Shown here piece by piece: positions 54,639 to 63,878 of a stretch of 64,000 bases of DNA. The notes under the pieces are model-generated. The model was not told the DNA's origin, ran no database searches, and was given only the letters and a program-made list of their open reading frames with translations. Both the position numbers and the translations under genes were made by a program. This DNA is from Hoylesella nanceiensis DSM 19126 = JCM 15639 (GTDB lineage: Bacteria; Bacteroidota; Bacteroidia; Bacteroidales; Bacteroidaceae): assembly GCF_000379965.1 (NCBI RefSeq), contig NZ_KB904331.1, positions 124,001-188,000 on the forward strand, in the 5' to 3' direction. Each line of letters starts with the position of its first letter. Positions within the stretch are counted from its first letter, which is position 1.

Positions 54639-55028
54639 GCTCTTCGAATAAGGTTTGAGATTCTCCCATATAGCCTTTTAGCACACCTTCCTTGTAAGCG
54701 TTTAAACGCTGCAAAGCCTCTAAACGACGAAAGCCCTTGAATGTGGCTCTACCCGTCTTAACAGAGAGAGATAGAGTCCTTTAAATGGATAAACTACATG
54801 ATTACTAGATACATATCTGTACGGAATAGAATTAGATTCCCTCCATCTTGCAAGTGATGCCTTTGATATTCCAAGCAGGTGCAGAACATCTGCCGAACCC
54901 AACTCAATCTTTTCCTCCAAAACGGAATAATCACGCTTTAGCTCCCTGATAAAGCAGGCTATCTGTCTGAATTCTTCACGAAGTGTTTGAAGTTCATTTA
55001 GTAGGGAGAGTGTTTCGTGGTGTTCCAT
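54635..55028 (-). pseudogene. HTH protein with CT-repeat frameshift
   Basis: From the ATG at 55028: a coiled-coil N-terminus, then DVLHLLGISKASLARWRESNSIPYRYVSSNHVVYPFKGLYLSL. The frame ends early at 54720 with RRVEPHSRAFVV. Removing two bases in the (CT)4 tract (54763-54770 on plus as AG) restores VKTGRATFKGFRRLEALQRLNAYKEGVLKGYMGE to a TGA that overlaps the next ATG as ATGA. The repeat makes slippage likely. It is the first gene of the primase operon. Confidence 0.7.
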
Positions 55029-55726
55029 CTTCTTTAAGTAGGGTTTGGCAAAGATTAATAATAACTGATAAAAATAGTTTCATCAATACAATAAGATATA
55101 AAACACTCGACTATTCTATTAAGAGCACATCAAGTTCGCTATTTAAAGTCATTTATTTTGGCCCTCAAGTCCACTCTATTTTTCTCTTTCTTCACACCAC
55201 AAAAGAACACACATTCTACTCTATTTACATCCAGTAAAATAAGACATACAGAGAAGATAAAATCCAGTTGGTTCACAATAGTCTAAAAACTCCCTTTCAA
55301 AATATATAAAAAGGAAGTTTTATAACACATCATCAGGAAGACTATTTTTCTGCTATCGGGTTGCCTACTCATGCTCATTTCAAAGCAATTGTCAATCAGT
55401 TATTTTCGTTTCACCATACAAAGCTATAACAACAAAAACGCAATTGCTACACATCTACATACTAATTATAGCTATATGAAAGCAAAAATCTCCGCTTTTC
55501 CACCCATATTAACACCTATTCTTTAATTGATTTTCAGAAGTTTTTATTACTTTTGCAAGGGTGTTTTCAACCCCTTATTACATAAAAGCAAATAATTACA
55601 CAACAAAAAACAACTCTAAGCGTTAATAAATATATACTAAGGCCGAACCGATAGCAATTGATTGACTATACCCCAACGCCTCATTTTATTTATAAATACA
55701 GAGAATTTAAGACAACATATATATTC
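55029..55726. promoter_or_regulatory. Intergenic region and promoter of the polysaccharide operon
   Basis: About 700 AT-rich bases without a convincing gene. TACTTTTG at 55548-55555 fits the -7 motif, with TTG 18 bases upstream (55527-55529), about 170 bases before the export gene. The preceding stretch has no dyad strong enough to call. I saw no antiterminator gene of the UpxY type and no invertible-promoter inverted repeats in this part. Confidence 0.5.
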
Positions 55727-58243
55727 ATGAGAAAACTATTTTTCTGCATATTTCTATTGATAAGTGCTGCTCAATGCTTGTATGCACAATCTGGAATGAC
55801 CGATGATCAAGTGATTCGAATGATTCAAAGAGAGCAAAAAGCAGGCTCATCTCAAGCGCAAATCGTTACAAAGCTGATGCAAAGCGGTGTAGATATCTCC
55901 CAAATTAGAAGATTAAAGGATAAATACGACCGTCAAATGAATCAAAAAGGACTCGGCAATGTAAGTGATGAAGCATTGCAATCAGATGATTCTAGAATGC
56001 GTAAAAACAAACAAGATGCAGCCAATAGCGCATTAAATAAATATTCAAACAATCGCATTCAGCGTAATAGTGCAGACAGAATAGAAATCAATGAGAAAGA
56101 CCCTGAATTCTTATTGATGCAAAAAGAATTATCTTATTTAACTCCTAAAGATTCTATTGAGTGGCTAAAAGAGTTGCTTGATGAGAAGAGTAAGATGAAG
56201 AAAAGGGTGTTCGGACGAGATATCTTCAACAATAAAGAATTGTCGTTCGAGCCTAATATGAATATAGCAACGCCTCAACGATATGTATTAGGACCTGGAG
56301 ATAACGTCATAATTGATGTTTATGGCGCTTCACAAAAGACCTTTAATGTTGTTGTTTCGCCTGATGGTGAGGTGACAATAGAAGACTTTGGACCTATAAA
56401 AGTGAGCGGATTAACTGTTGAACAGGCTAATGCTAAGGTGCGTTCGCTATTGGGTGCACGTTATAGTAGCTCGAAAACAAAGCTCACTGTGGGTCAAACT
56501 AAGACCATGATGGTGAATGTTATGGGTGAAGTTAAAGTGCCCGGAACATACACCCTTTCTGCTTTTGCAACTGTATTCCATGCTCTTTATATGGCAGGAG
56601 GTATCAACGACCTCGGAACTTTGCGTAATATTAAGGTATATCGTCAAAACCGTTTGGTTACAGTTGTAGACATCTACGATTACATTCTCAATGGAAAACT
56701 AACAGGAAACATTCGTCTTATGGACAATGACGTAATCGTTGTTGGTCCTTACGACTGCTTGGTTACCATCTCAGGAAAGGTGAAACGCCCAATGATTTAC
56801 GAAATGAAGAAAAGCGAAAGCGTTGGTTCTATCATTAAATATGCAGGAGGTTTCACTGGAGATGCTTACACAAAGGCTGTTCGTTTGCTTCGAAAAACAG
56901 GCAGAGAATATTCTGTTTTCAACATAGGAGAATTCGATATCAACTCTTTCCACTTAGCAGATGGCGACTCTATCGGCGTTGATTCAATCATTAATCGATA
57001 TGAAAACATGGTTGAAATCAAAGGGGCTATCTTCCGTCCAGGTATGTATAACATCGGAAAAGACATCAATAGCGTACGCACTTTAATTGAACATGCAGAA
57101 GGATTAACCGAAGAAGCATTTACAAATCGTGCTATTATTCATCGTATGAAGAGTGATAGAACGCTCGAAGTTATTGCAGTTGACGTCAAAGGAATAATGG
57201 ATGGAAGCGTTGCTGACGTGCCTTTGAAGAAAAATGACGTTCTTTTTATTCCCACAAAGAGTGAAATGCAGACCAAAAGAACAATTACTATACATGGCGA
57301 AGTGAATTATCCTGGCATGTATGTGTATGCAGATCACGAAACACTTGAAGACTTTATTCTACAAGCAGGAGGCCTAAAAGACAAGGCATCTATCATTAAA
57401 GTAGACGTAGCTCGTCGTATATTGAATCCTAAAGCCATAACCAATGATAGCGTAATTGCTAAAACTTACACCTTTGCATTAAAGGAAGGATTCGTTATTG
57501 ACGGTACTCCTGGATTCGAATTACAGCCCTTCGACGAGGTATATGTACGCAAAAGCCCTGGTTATAGCCATCAACAAAATATCCAAGTAGAAGGAAATGT
57601 GATGTTTGCAGGTACTTATACACTATCAAGTAAGAACGAACGACTCAGCGATATCATCAAGAAAGCGGGCGGAGTAACCGACCTTGCTTATGTACCTGGT
57701 GCACGTTTAGAGCGCAGAATCACTCCCGATGAGCGATTAAGAATGCAAACTGTAATCAAAATGGCACAGATGCAAAGTGGCAAGAAAGACTCTCTTGATA
57801 TGAAAAAGCTTGATTTAGGCGATACATATTATGTAGGTATCGAACTTGATAAGGCTTTAAAAGAACCAGGAGGAGATGCCGATTTGGTGCTAAGAGAATT
57901 CGATAGAATCATCGTTCCCGAGTATAATGGAACCGTAAAGATTAGCGGTGACGTGATGTATCCAAACACTGTGGCTTACGAAAAGGGCCGAAAAGCAGGC
58001 TGGTATATCAACCAAGCAGGTGGATGGGGTAACAGAGCGAAGAAGAGTCACACATATATTGTGTACATGAATGGCACTGTTGCGAAGGTAGGACATAACG
58101 CAAAGGTTCGCCCAGGCAGTGAAATTATCGTGCCAAGTAAGCCCGAAAGCTCAGGAAAGTCATTAACACAATGGCTCTCTATCGGCACTTCTGTGGCCTC
58201 AATAGCCACAATGATCGCCACAATGGCCAATCTATTGAAATAA
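55727..58243 (+). CDS. Wza-like polysaccharide export protein (SLBB repeats)
   Basis: 838 residues from the ATG at 55727 (MRKLFFCIFLLISAAQCLYAQ, a clean signal peptide); the earlier in-frame start at 55658 would put the signal out of place. The poly-export domain is near 180-270 (TPQRYVLGPGDNVIIDVYGASQK), followed by several SLBB soluble-ligand repeats (VNVMGEVKVPGTYTLS, VTISGKVKRPMIYEMKK, VEIKGAIFRPGMYNIGK, ITIHGEVNYPGMY, IQVEGNVMFAGTYTLS, VKISGDVMYPNTV). A C-terminal hydrophobic helix ends it. It forms the outer-membrane channel for polysaccharide. Longer than classic Wza but typical of Bacteroidetes. Confidence 0.9.
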   Translation: MRKLFFCIFLLISAAQCLYAQSGMTDDQVIRMIQREQKAGSSQAQIVTKLMQSGVDISQIRRLKDKYDRQMNQKGLGNVSDEALQSDDSRMRKNKQDAANSALNKYSNNRIQRNSADRIEINEKDPEFLLMQKELSYLTPKDSIEWLKELLDEKSKMKKRVFGRDIFNNKELSFEPNMNIATPQRYVLGPGDNVIIDVYGASQKTFNVVVSPDGEVTIEDFGPIKVSGLTVEQANAKVRSLLGARYSSSKTKLTVGQTKTMMVNVMGEVKVPGTYTLSAFATVFHALYMAGGINDLGTLRNIKVYRQNRLVTVVDIYDYILNGKLTGNIRLMDNDVIVVGPYDCLVTISGKVKRPMIYEMKKSESVGSIIKYAGGFTGDAYTKAVRLLRKTGREYSVFNIGEFDINSFHLADGDSIGVDSIINRYENMVEIKGAIFRPGMYNIGKDINSVRTLIEHAEGLTEEAFTNRAIIHRMKSDRTLEVIAVDVKGIMDGSVADVPLKKNDVLFIPTKSEMQTKRTITIHGEVNYPGMYVYADHETLEDFILQAGGLKDKASIIKVDVARRILNPKAITNDSVIAKTYTFALKEGFVIDGTPGFELQPFDEVYVRKSPGYSHQQNIQVEGNVMFAGTYTLSSKNERLSDIIKKAGGVTDLAYVPGARLERRITPDERLRMQTVIKMAQMQSGKKDSLDMKKLDLGDTYYVGIELDKALKEPGGDADLVLREFDRIIVPEYNGTVKISGDVMYPNTVAYEKGRKAGWYINQAGGWGNRAKKSHTYIVYMNGTVAKVGHNAKVRPGSEIIVPSKPESSGKSLTQWLSIGTSVASIATMIATMANLLK

Positions 58244-58474
58244 AGAAGAATAGGAACTCAAAGCTTTTCAACTCGACCTTATAATAGAAATAGGTAGGAA
58301 GAAAGAAGACAGTAGTTAGTTATTATAATAGGTATAGGTAACTACTTGCATAGAACTGCTCCTCCATCATCATAAAAGTGCAGAGTTATAGCAAAAGAAG
58401 TTTTGAGTTTCTATTTCTCCATAGAGATACAACCCAATACCAATAAAACTGTTTTTTCAATTACATAAGCAATA

Positions 58475-59560
58475 ATGAATAAACCAATTGTTGATTTTAA
58501 AATAATCAAAACGCTTGTTTTAAACAATAAAAAGCTATTTGCAGCCACCAGTTGTGCCTCGTTTGTGGTTGCCCTTGTCATAGCTTTTAGTATTCCAAAA
58601 GAATACACCTCAACCGTAGTTCTTGCGCCCGAGGCATCAGAAAGCGGTCTTTCTGGCAACTTAGGGTCGCTTGCTTCAATGGTAGGAGCAAAGCTTGGAA
58701 ATATGAGTAACAGTGATGCTGTGTACCCACAGATATATCCTGAGATCTGTGCTTCAGACGATTTTATCATTCCTTTGTGGTCTTTAAAGGTACAAAGTCA
58801 AGACGGAAGTCTCTCAACCACATTATACGACTATGTTTTAAAACATCGAAAAGCAGCATGGTGGAATAAGATTAAGCAGCTTATGCTATTGCCATTTGCA
58901 CCTAAACCACAAGCTGGTGCTCCTGTAAAACAAACCCAAAAGACCGAAGCTATACAGCTTACACAAGAGCAAGAGAATGCAACCAACGCCATAAAGGGCA
59001 TGCTTAAATGCGTTGTGGATAAGAAAACCGACATGATTACCATCACAACCAAGGCGCAAGACCCTCTTATTGCGGCTACTGTTGCAGATTATGTGCAACG
59101 TGCCTTGCAAACATATATCATTAAATATCGTACCACTAAAGCTCGAAATGACTTGTCTTATACAGAAAAGCTATATCATGAAGCAAAGGTAGATTACGAC
59201 AAGTCTCGTCAAAGATACGGCTCTTATTCCGACGCCAACACAGATATTATCTTGCAATCTTATAAATTGAAGCAAACAGATTTAGAGAATGAGATGCAAT
59301 TAAAGTATAATATCTACTCTCAATTGGCTCAACAATTACAATTGGCAAGAGCAAAGGTGCAAGAGAGAACTCCTGCTTTCACCATCATTCAGTCGGCAGT
59401 TGTGCCTTTAAAGAAAGCCTCTCCACGTCGTGGTTTAATTGTTGGTATCATTCTTTTACTCAACTTCTTGGGAACACTTCAATGGACTTATCTAAAGAAC
59501 AAGGGTGCCTTTAAAAAGCAAGAAGACACACCTGAGCCAGCAACAGGACAAGAAGTGTAA
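58475..59560 (+). CDS. Wzz-type chain length regulator
   Basis: 361 residues. Transmembrane helices lie near residues 22-42 (LFAATSCASFVVALVIAFSI) and 320-340 (GLIVGIILLLNFLGTLQW). The Wzz periplasmic domain with a coiled coil lies between, and PLKKASPRRG precedes the second helix, the usual Pro/Gly-rich motif. It has no C-terminal tyrosine kinase domain. It controls the length of the polymer made by the Wzy-like gene. The 231-base gap before it holds no gene. Confidence 0.85.
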   Translation: MNKPIVDFKIIKTLVLNNKKLFAATSCASFVVALVIAFSIPKEYTSTVVLAPEASESGLSGNLGSLASMVGAKLGNMSNSDAVYPQIYPEICASDDFIIPLWSLKVQSQDGSLSTTLYDYVLKHRKAAWWNKIKQLMLLPFAPKPQAGAPVKQTQKTEAIQLTQEQENATNAIKGMLKCVVDKKTDMITITTKAQDPLIAATVADYVQRALQTYIIKYRTTKARNDLSYTEKLYHEAKVDYDKSRQRYGSYSDANTDIILQSYKLKQTDLENEMQLKYNIYSQLAQQLQLARAKVQERTPAFTIIQSAVVPLKKASPRRGLIVGIILLLNFLGTLQWTYLKNKGAFKKQEDTPEPATGQEV

Positions 59561-59604
59561 GAGAACAACTAAATCATTAGTTTTCAATAAGATATTAAAC
59601 GACT

Positions 59605-59668
59605 CGCAAAAGCATTGACATTTGCTTGTAAAAGCATGCTAATTGATGCGCAAAAGCATTGCTTTTTA
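59605..59668. repeat. Three GCAAAAGCATTG-like repeats
   Basis: CGCAAAAGCATTG (59605-59617), GTAAAAGCATGC (59628-59639) and GCGCAAAAGCATTG (59648-59661) lie in the gap between wzz and the polymerase gene. The last runs into CTTTTT and forms AAAAGC-ATT-GCTTTT, a weak terminator-like hairpin. Confidence 0.5.
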
Positions 59669-59754
59669 ACCTCAATAGCATAGGTTTTACGCCCCAATAG
59701 AATAAGAATAAATACAGAAGACGATAAGAAACAGACTAAGGAACCAACGAAGAT

Positions 59755-60774
59755 ATGTATATTTTAATATTCCTTATATTCCTTCTTTGTGCTCTACTTA
59801 CTAAAGAAAAGCCCAATTTCATCACATTGATAACACTCATTGTGATCTTTATTCTTATCATTGGACTACGCAGTCCCTATATAGATCAAGACTATCAAAA
59901 TTACCTTCGAGAATCAAAATATGGCTCGGGTATTTCCGAATTCACCTTTTATATTTTCTCTAATATATCTTATTCGCTCACCAATAGCGCAGTGTTGATG
60001 TTTGTTATCTATGCCGTGATAACCGTTCCAACGCAGTTTTACGCCCTATATAAGCACTCCAACTTCTTTTGGATATCGCTTCTTTTCTTCTTTCCAACCT
60101 ACTTTGTCATCTTAAATATGAACGCAATGCGTTCTGGAGCCGCCTTAGGTATCACGATGATAGCGTGGAGTTATTGGGCAGAACGCAAAACATTGATCAC
60201 TCTTGGGCTTATTGCTTTGGCTACATCGTTGCACTATTCATTTGCTATTCTGTTCTTGTTCTACCCCATTGTGCGCAATAACAACAAGTATTTAAAGGCA
60301 TTTTTAGCCGCAATACCCATTGTTTTTGCCTTCCACACCTTGATAGATATAGACGAATTCTTTGCATTTTTCAGTGTGATTGAGTTTATAGCTGTGAAGT
60401 CTAACGCTTATTCTACAGAAGATTTCGAGCCAGTTAGTATCTTTAGTACGGTAATTTTATTGCGTGTAGCCATTGTTGCTGCCTTGTATTATTATAGAGA
60501 AGAGCTGAGCAAACACAATTCTTTATTCTATCTTTTCTTTAAACTTTACATCGTAGGACTCGTTCTTTTGGTCTTCATTGCAGACATTCCGCCCGTTGCA
60601 TTCCGTCTTTTAGACATCTTTGCAGCAAGCGAATTGGTTCTACTTCCGATGTTCCTATACACCATTAAACAGCGATATATAGCATTAGGAGGCATCACTA
60701 TTTATGCTTTTCTATACTTCTACATCAATATTATATTGGCACAGAACATCAAACCTTATGAGATGATTATTTAA
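59755..60774 (+). CDS. EpsG/Wzy-like polysaccharide polymerase
   Basis: 339 residues, nearly all hydrophobic, with about nine to ten membrane segments, the first at residues 1-18. RSPYIDQDYQNY near 42-53 and MNAMRSGAALGITMIAWSYW near 123 are typical of EpsG-type polymerases. It joins oligosaccharide repeat units in the inner membrane. The gene lies between wzz and a GT2 gene, as expected. Confidence 0.85.
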   Translation: MYILIFLIFLLCALLTKEKPNFITLITLIVIFILIIGLRSPYIDQDYQNYLRESKYGSGISEFTFYIFSNISYSLTNSAVLMFVIYAVITVPTQFYALYKHSNFFWISLLFFFPTYFVILNMNAMRSGAALGITMIAWSYWAERKTLITLGLIALATSLHYSFAILFLFYPIVRNNNKYLKAFLAAIPIVFAFHTLIDIDEFFAFFSVIEFIAVKSNAYSTEDFEPVSIFSTVILLRVAIVAALYYYREELSKHNSLFYLFFKLYIVGLVLLVFIADIPPVAFRLLDIFAASELVLLPMFLYTIKQRYIALGGITIYAFLYFYINIILAQNIKPYEMII

Positions 60775-60778
60775 AACC

Positions 60779-61609
60779 ATGATAAAAAACAGCACATCTA
60801 TAGCCATTTTGATGGCAACCTATAATGGAGAGCAGTTTATTCGTGAACAATTAGACTCTCTTTTCGCCCAAACTTATACAGATTGGACGTTGTTTGTGCG
60901 TGACGATGGTTCAAAAGATAACACAATAAGCATAATAGAAAGCTATCAAAAAGAGCACCATAACATTGTTATCATTGACAATGAGGGAAAGAATCTCGGT
61001 CCTTTTATGAACTTTATGGAGCTTCTTCAAAAGGTAGATTCACCACTATACATGTTCATCGACCAAGATGATGTGTGGCTTCCACATAAGATTGAAAATG
61101 AAGTAGCAGCTTTTCACTCTTTAAATTGCGACGAAACAACGCCAGGATTGGTATTCACTAATCTTCAATTGGTAGACGAAAATTTAAATGTTTTGTCTGC
61201 TTCTTTTTGGAAAAGTATTCATTTTTCGCCCTATATTTTCAACTCTTTTATCGAACAAGCATTCATTGGTTACATCACAGGTTGCACCATGTTGTTTAAC
61301 AAAAAGGCTAAGGAAATATCGTTTCCAGTAGCCCAATATGCCCCAATGCACGACTGGTGGGTGGCTATCTGCATTTATAAGGCTAACGGAAAGGTGGGCT
61401 TTGTAGAAACACCTCAAATGCTTTATCGCAAACATGGCAATAATGTTACGGGCAACTTTGTAAGCTCTCAAAAAGGGAAAAGCCTGTGTGTTCGCTTTAA
61501 AGAAATGGCAACTCAATATCAATTGATGAAAAATTGCGGTGCTGTTAGCTCGTTTTTCAATTACATTTGCTTAAAAAACAAGATTAAAAACACAAGAAAG
61601 AAGATTTAA
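60779..61609 (+). CDS. Family 2 glycosyltransferase
   Basis: 276 residues. GT-A fold: SIAILMATYNGEQFIREQLDSLFAQTYTDWTLFVRDDGSKDNT near 7-50 (nucleotide-sugar pocket), FIDQDDVWLPHKI near 95 (catalytic acid region), then a C-terminal part without clear membrane segments. Resembles rhamnosyl- or galactosyltransferases of O-antigen loci, but the sugar cannot be predicted. It starts 4 bases after the polymerase stop and overlaps the flippase start by 1 base. Confidence 0.9.
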   Translation: MIKNSTSIAILMATYNGEQFIREQLDSLFAQTYTDWTLFVRDDGSKDNTISIIESYQKEHHNIVIIDNEGKNLGPFMNFMELLQKVDSPLYMFIDQDDVWLPHKIENEVAAFHSLNCDETTPGLVFTNLQLVDENLNVLSASFWKSIHFSPYIFNSFIEQAFIGYITGCTMLFNKKAKEISFPVAQYAPMHDWWVAICIYKANGKVGFVETPQMLYRKHGNNVTGNFVSSQKGKSLCVRFKEMATQYQLMKNCGAVSSFFNYICLKNKIKNTRKKI

Positions 61610-63084
61610 TGGGCAATGGTTATAAAAGCCTTTTAAAGGCTACAATAGTGATGAGTGGTGCACAAATCATCGAAGCACTCATGTCAATCGTCCGAGCAAA
61701 GGTTATCGCTTTATTGCTTGGTCCTATTGGTATTGCTCTCAATTCTATCTTTTTAATCACGCTCAACACCCTCTATCAGGTCACAAGTGTGGGACTTCCA
61801 CAAAGTGCTATTCGTGACATTGCTCAGTCACAAAATAGCGAAAACCCAATAGAACAGCAAAAAATAATCTCCGCTTTTAGAACGCTTATCCGTTTATTAG
61901 CCGTTATTGCGTTCTTATTTTGCATCTTTGCAGCTCCTGTTCTCAGCAACATTTCGTTTGGAGTAGCCAATAATCACACCACAGATTTCATGATCTTGTC
62001 TGTCGGAGCCTGCGCTATGCTGTTGTCATACGGCAACACAACGATTCTACAAGGTATGCAACGGCTCAACGCTTTAGCGCAAACAACGATATTTGCAGCG
62101 ATAAGTAGTGTAATAATAGCTATACCACTACTCTACTTTTTCAATCATAAAGGCGTGTCTTTAGCCATCTCGTGCGGTTTTATCATCACGTTTATCATCA
62201 ATAGTTTATATGTAAAAAGATTATCCATAAAGCGTATTCGCCTCTCTTGGAATGAGGTTTGGACTATTGGTTCGCCCATGATTAAACTGGGAATAATCAT
62301 TATGTTCAGTTCGCTTTTAATGAACTTATTTACCTATCTCACTAACATTCTCATTCGATTCTTTGGCTCTATCGAAGATGTTGGATACTTTCAAGCCGCT
62401 TATTCCATTACAATGCGCAACTTTTCGATACTTGCTGCAACCCTAATAGCCGACTTTTATCCTCGACTTTCGAAGGCTCTTGACAATAAAAAGGAATTTA
62501 ACAACATTGTATCTGAAGAGGCTGAGCTGCTTATTATACTTATTTCTATTGTCTCAGTAATACTCATTCTCTTCACAAAACCTATCTTATGGCTTTTGCT
62601 TTCGGCTGAGTTCTATTCAATAGAGCTGCTCACTCAGTGCATCACTTTCTCGCTTTTGTTCCGCATTATGTGGGCCACTTTGTCGTATATTCCATTGGCT
62701 CATGGCGATAAAAAGATGTATTTAATATACGATGCGTTGTTGGGTAACGGCGGAAACTTTATCATTACCATTGTAGCCTACTATCTATTTGGACTCAATG
62801 GCATTGGCTTTGCCATGATCATTGGTAATCTTTTTGTATCTTTATTGCTCTATTTTGTATATAAAAAGCATTACGGAATGGAGTTTAGTAACAGCTTTTG
62901 GAAGTTGCAAAGCATCTATATTGTGTTGTTAGGTCTATTCATGAGCACGCTATTTATGCGTGATTCGTCATTATATTACGTTGCAAATATAATTTTATTG
63001 GCTATCTTTACGTTCTTTAGTTATAGAGAACTAAACAATAGAATCGATATCAAACAATTTATAAAAAGCAAGTTTCACAAATGA
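61609..63084 (+). CDS. Wzx-type O-antigen flippase
   Basis: 491 residues with about 12-14 hydrophobic segments. A MATE/PST-type N-terminus (SLLKATIVMSGAQIIEALMSIVRAKVIALLLGP IGIAL) and the usual spacing identify it as a lipid-linked repeat-unit flippase. It moves the unit from cytoplasm to periplasm for the polymerase. The start overlaps the GT2 stop (TAATG), and the end overlaps the GT6 gene by 4 bases. Confidence 0.9.
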   Translation: MGNGYKSLLKATIVMSGAQIIEALMSIVRAKVIALLLGPIGIALNSIFLITLNTLYQVTSVGLPQSAIRDIAQSQNSENPIEQQKIISAFRTLIRLLAVIAFLFCIFAAPVLSNISFGVANNHTTDFMILSVGACAMLLSYGNTTILQGMQRLNALAQTTIFAAISSVIIAIPLLYFFNHKGVSLAISCGFIITFIINSLYVKRLSIKRIRLSWNEVWTIGSPMIKLGIIIMFSSLLMNLFTYLTNILIRFFGSIEDVGYFQAAYSITMRNFSILAATLIADFYPRLSKALDNKKEFNNIVSEEAELLIILISIVSVILILFTKPILWLLLSAEFYSIELLTQCITFSLLFRIMWATLSYIPLAHGDKKMYLIYDALLGNGGNFIITIVAYYLFGLNGIGFAMIIGNLFVSLLLYFVYKKHYGMEFSNSFWKLQSIYIVLLGLFMSTLFMRDSSLYYVANIILLAIFTFFSYRELNNRIDIKQFIKSKFHK

Positions 63085-63878
63085 AGATAGGTATTTTTTA
63101 CATCTGCACAGGCAAGTATTCCATCTTTTGGAAAGGCTTTTTTGATAGTTGTGAGCAGTTCTTTTTACCGCAAGTTGAAAAGAAATATTATGTATTTACT
63201 GATGCTTCTGACATTCAAGATACCAACAATATCAAAACATATTACAAGCAATCACAAGGTTTTCCCTTAGATACTCTATTGAGATTTGATATGTTTATTG
63301 AGGCAGAAGAAGATTCAAAAGAGTGCGATTACGTCTTTTTCTTCAACTCAAACATGGAGTTTAAGAAGGTAGTTACACCCGAAATGTTCCTTCCAACGGC
63401 TGAAGATAATGGCTTATTGGGCGTCTTACACCCAGGACATTACTACAAACACAACCCTATTTCGTTGCCTTATGAAAAACGAAAGCGTTCTACTGCCTAC
63501 ATAAAACACACGAAAGGAGAAACCTATAACTATTTTATGGGGGGCGTAAATGGCGGTACTCACGAGGCATTCTACCGTCTTTCACACGTTTGTAGCGAAA
63601 ATATTAAGAAAGACTTAGACCACAATTGCATCGCAATTTATCACGATGAGTCGCACTTAAATCGTTTTTTTCACAACAAAAAGATAAAGATTCTACCTCC
63701 TTCTTTTGGCTTTCCTGAAGGAGGTAATATTCCTTTTGAGCCTTATATCGTCATTAGAAATAAGATGAAACATGGCGGAAAGTATTTTGATAAACTACCA
63801 ACTACAGCATACGTTCAACGCATTAAGCGTAGAATAAAAGAGCTATATAGAAATATTTTATGGATTCTCAATTTCTAA
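63081..63878 (+). CDS. Family 6 glycosyltransferase (blood-group-like)
   Basis: 265 residues, no membrane anchor. IGIFYICTGKYSIFWKGFF at the N-terminus, YVFTDA near 40, FFFNSNMEF near 88-96, GVNGGTHEAFYRL near 153, HDESHLNRFF near 186 and PPSFGFPE near 210 are GT6 landmarks. Bacterial GT6 enzymes are known to have NxN instead of the animal DxD, and this one reads NSN. Characterised relatives transfer alpha-Gal or alpha-GalNAc to fucosylated galactose. The fucosyltransferase gene directly downstream fits that. It overlaps both neighbours. Confidence 0.9.
   Translation: MKIGIFYICTGKYSIFWKGFFDSCEQFFLPQVEKKYYVFTDASDIQDTNNIKTYYKQSQGFPLDTLLRFDMFIEAEEDSKECDYVFFFNSNMEFKKVVTPEMFLPTAEDNGLLGVLHPGHYYKHNPISLPYEKRKRSTAYIKHTKGETYNYFMGGVNGGTHEAFYRLSHVCSENIKKDLDHNCIAIYHDESHLNRFFHNKKIKILPPSFGFPEGGNIPFEPYIVIRNKMKHGGKYFDKLPTTAYVQRIKRRIKELYRNILWILNF

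Noticed and set aside
55029-55726. Invertible promoter for the polysaccharide operon
   Set aside because: No pair of inverted repeats of useful length flanks the TACTTTTG motif, and no adjacent serine or tyrosine invertase gene is seen.
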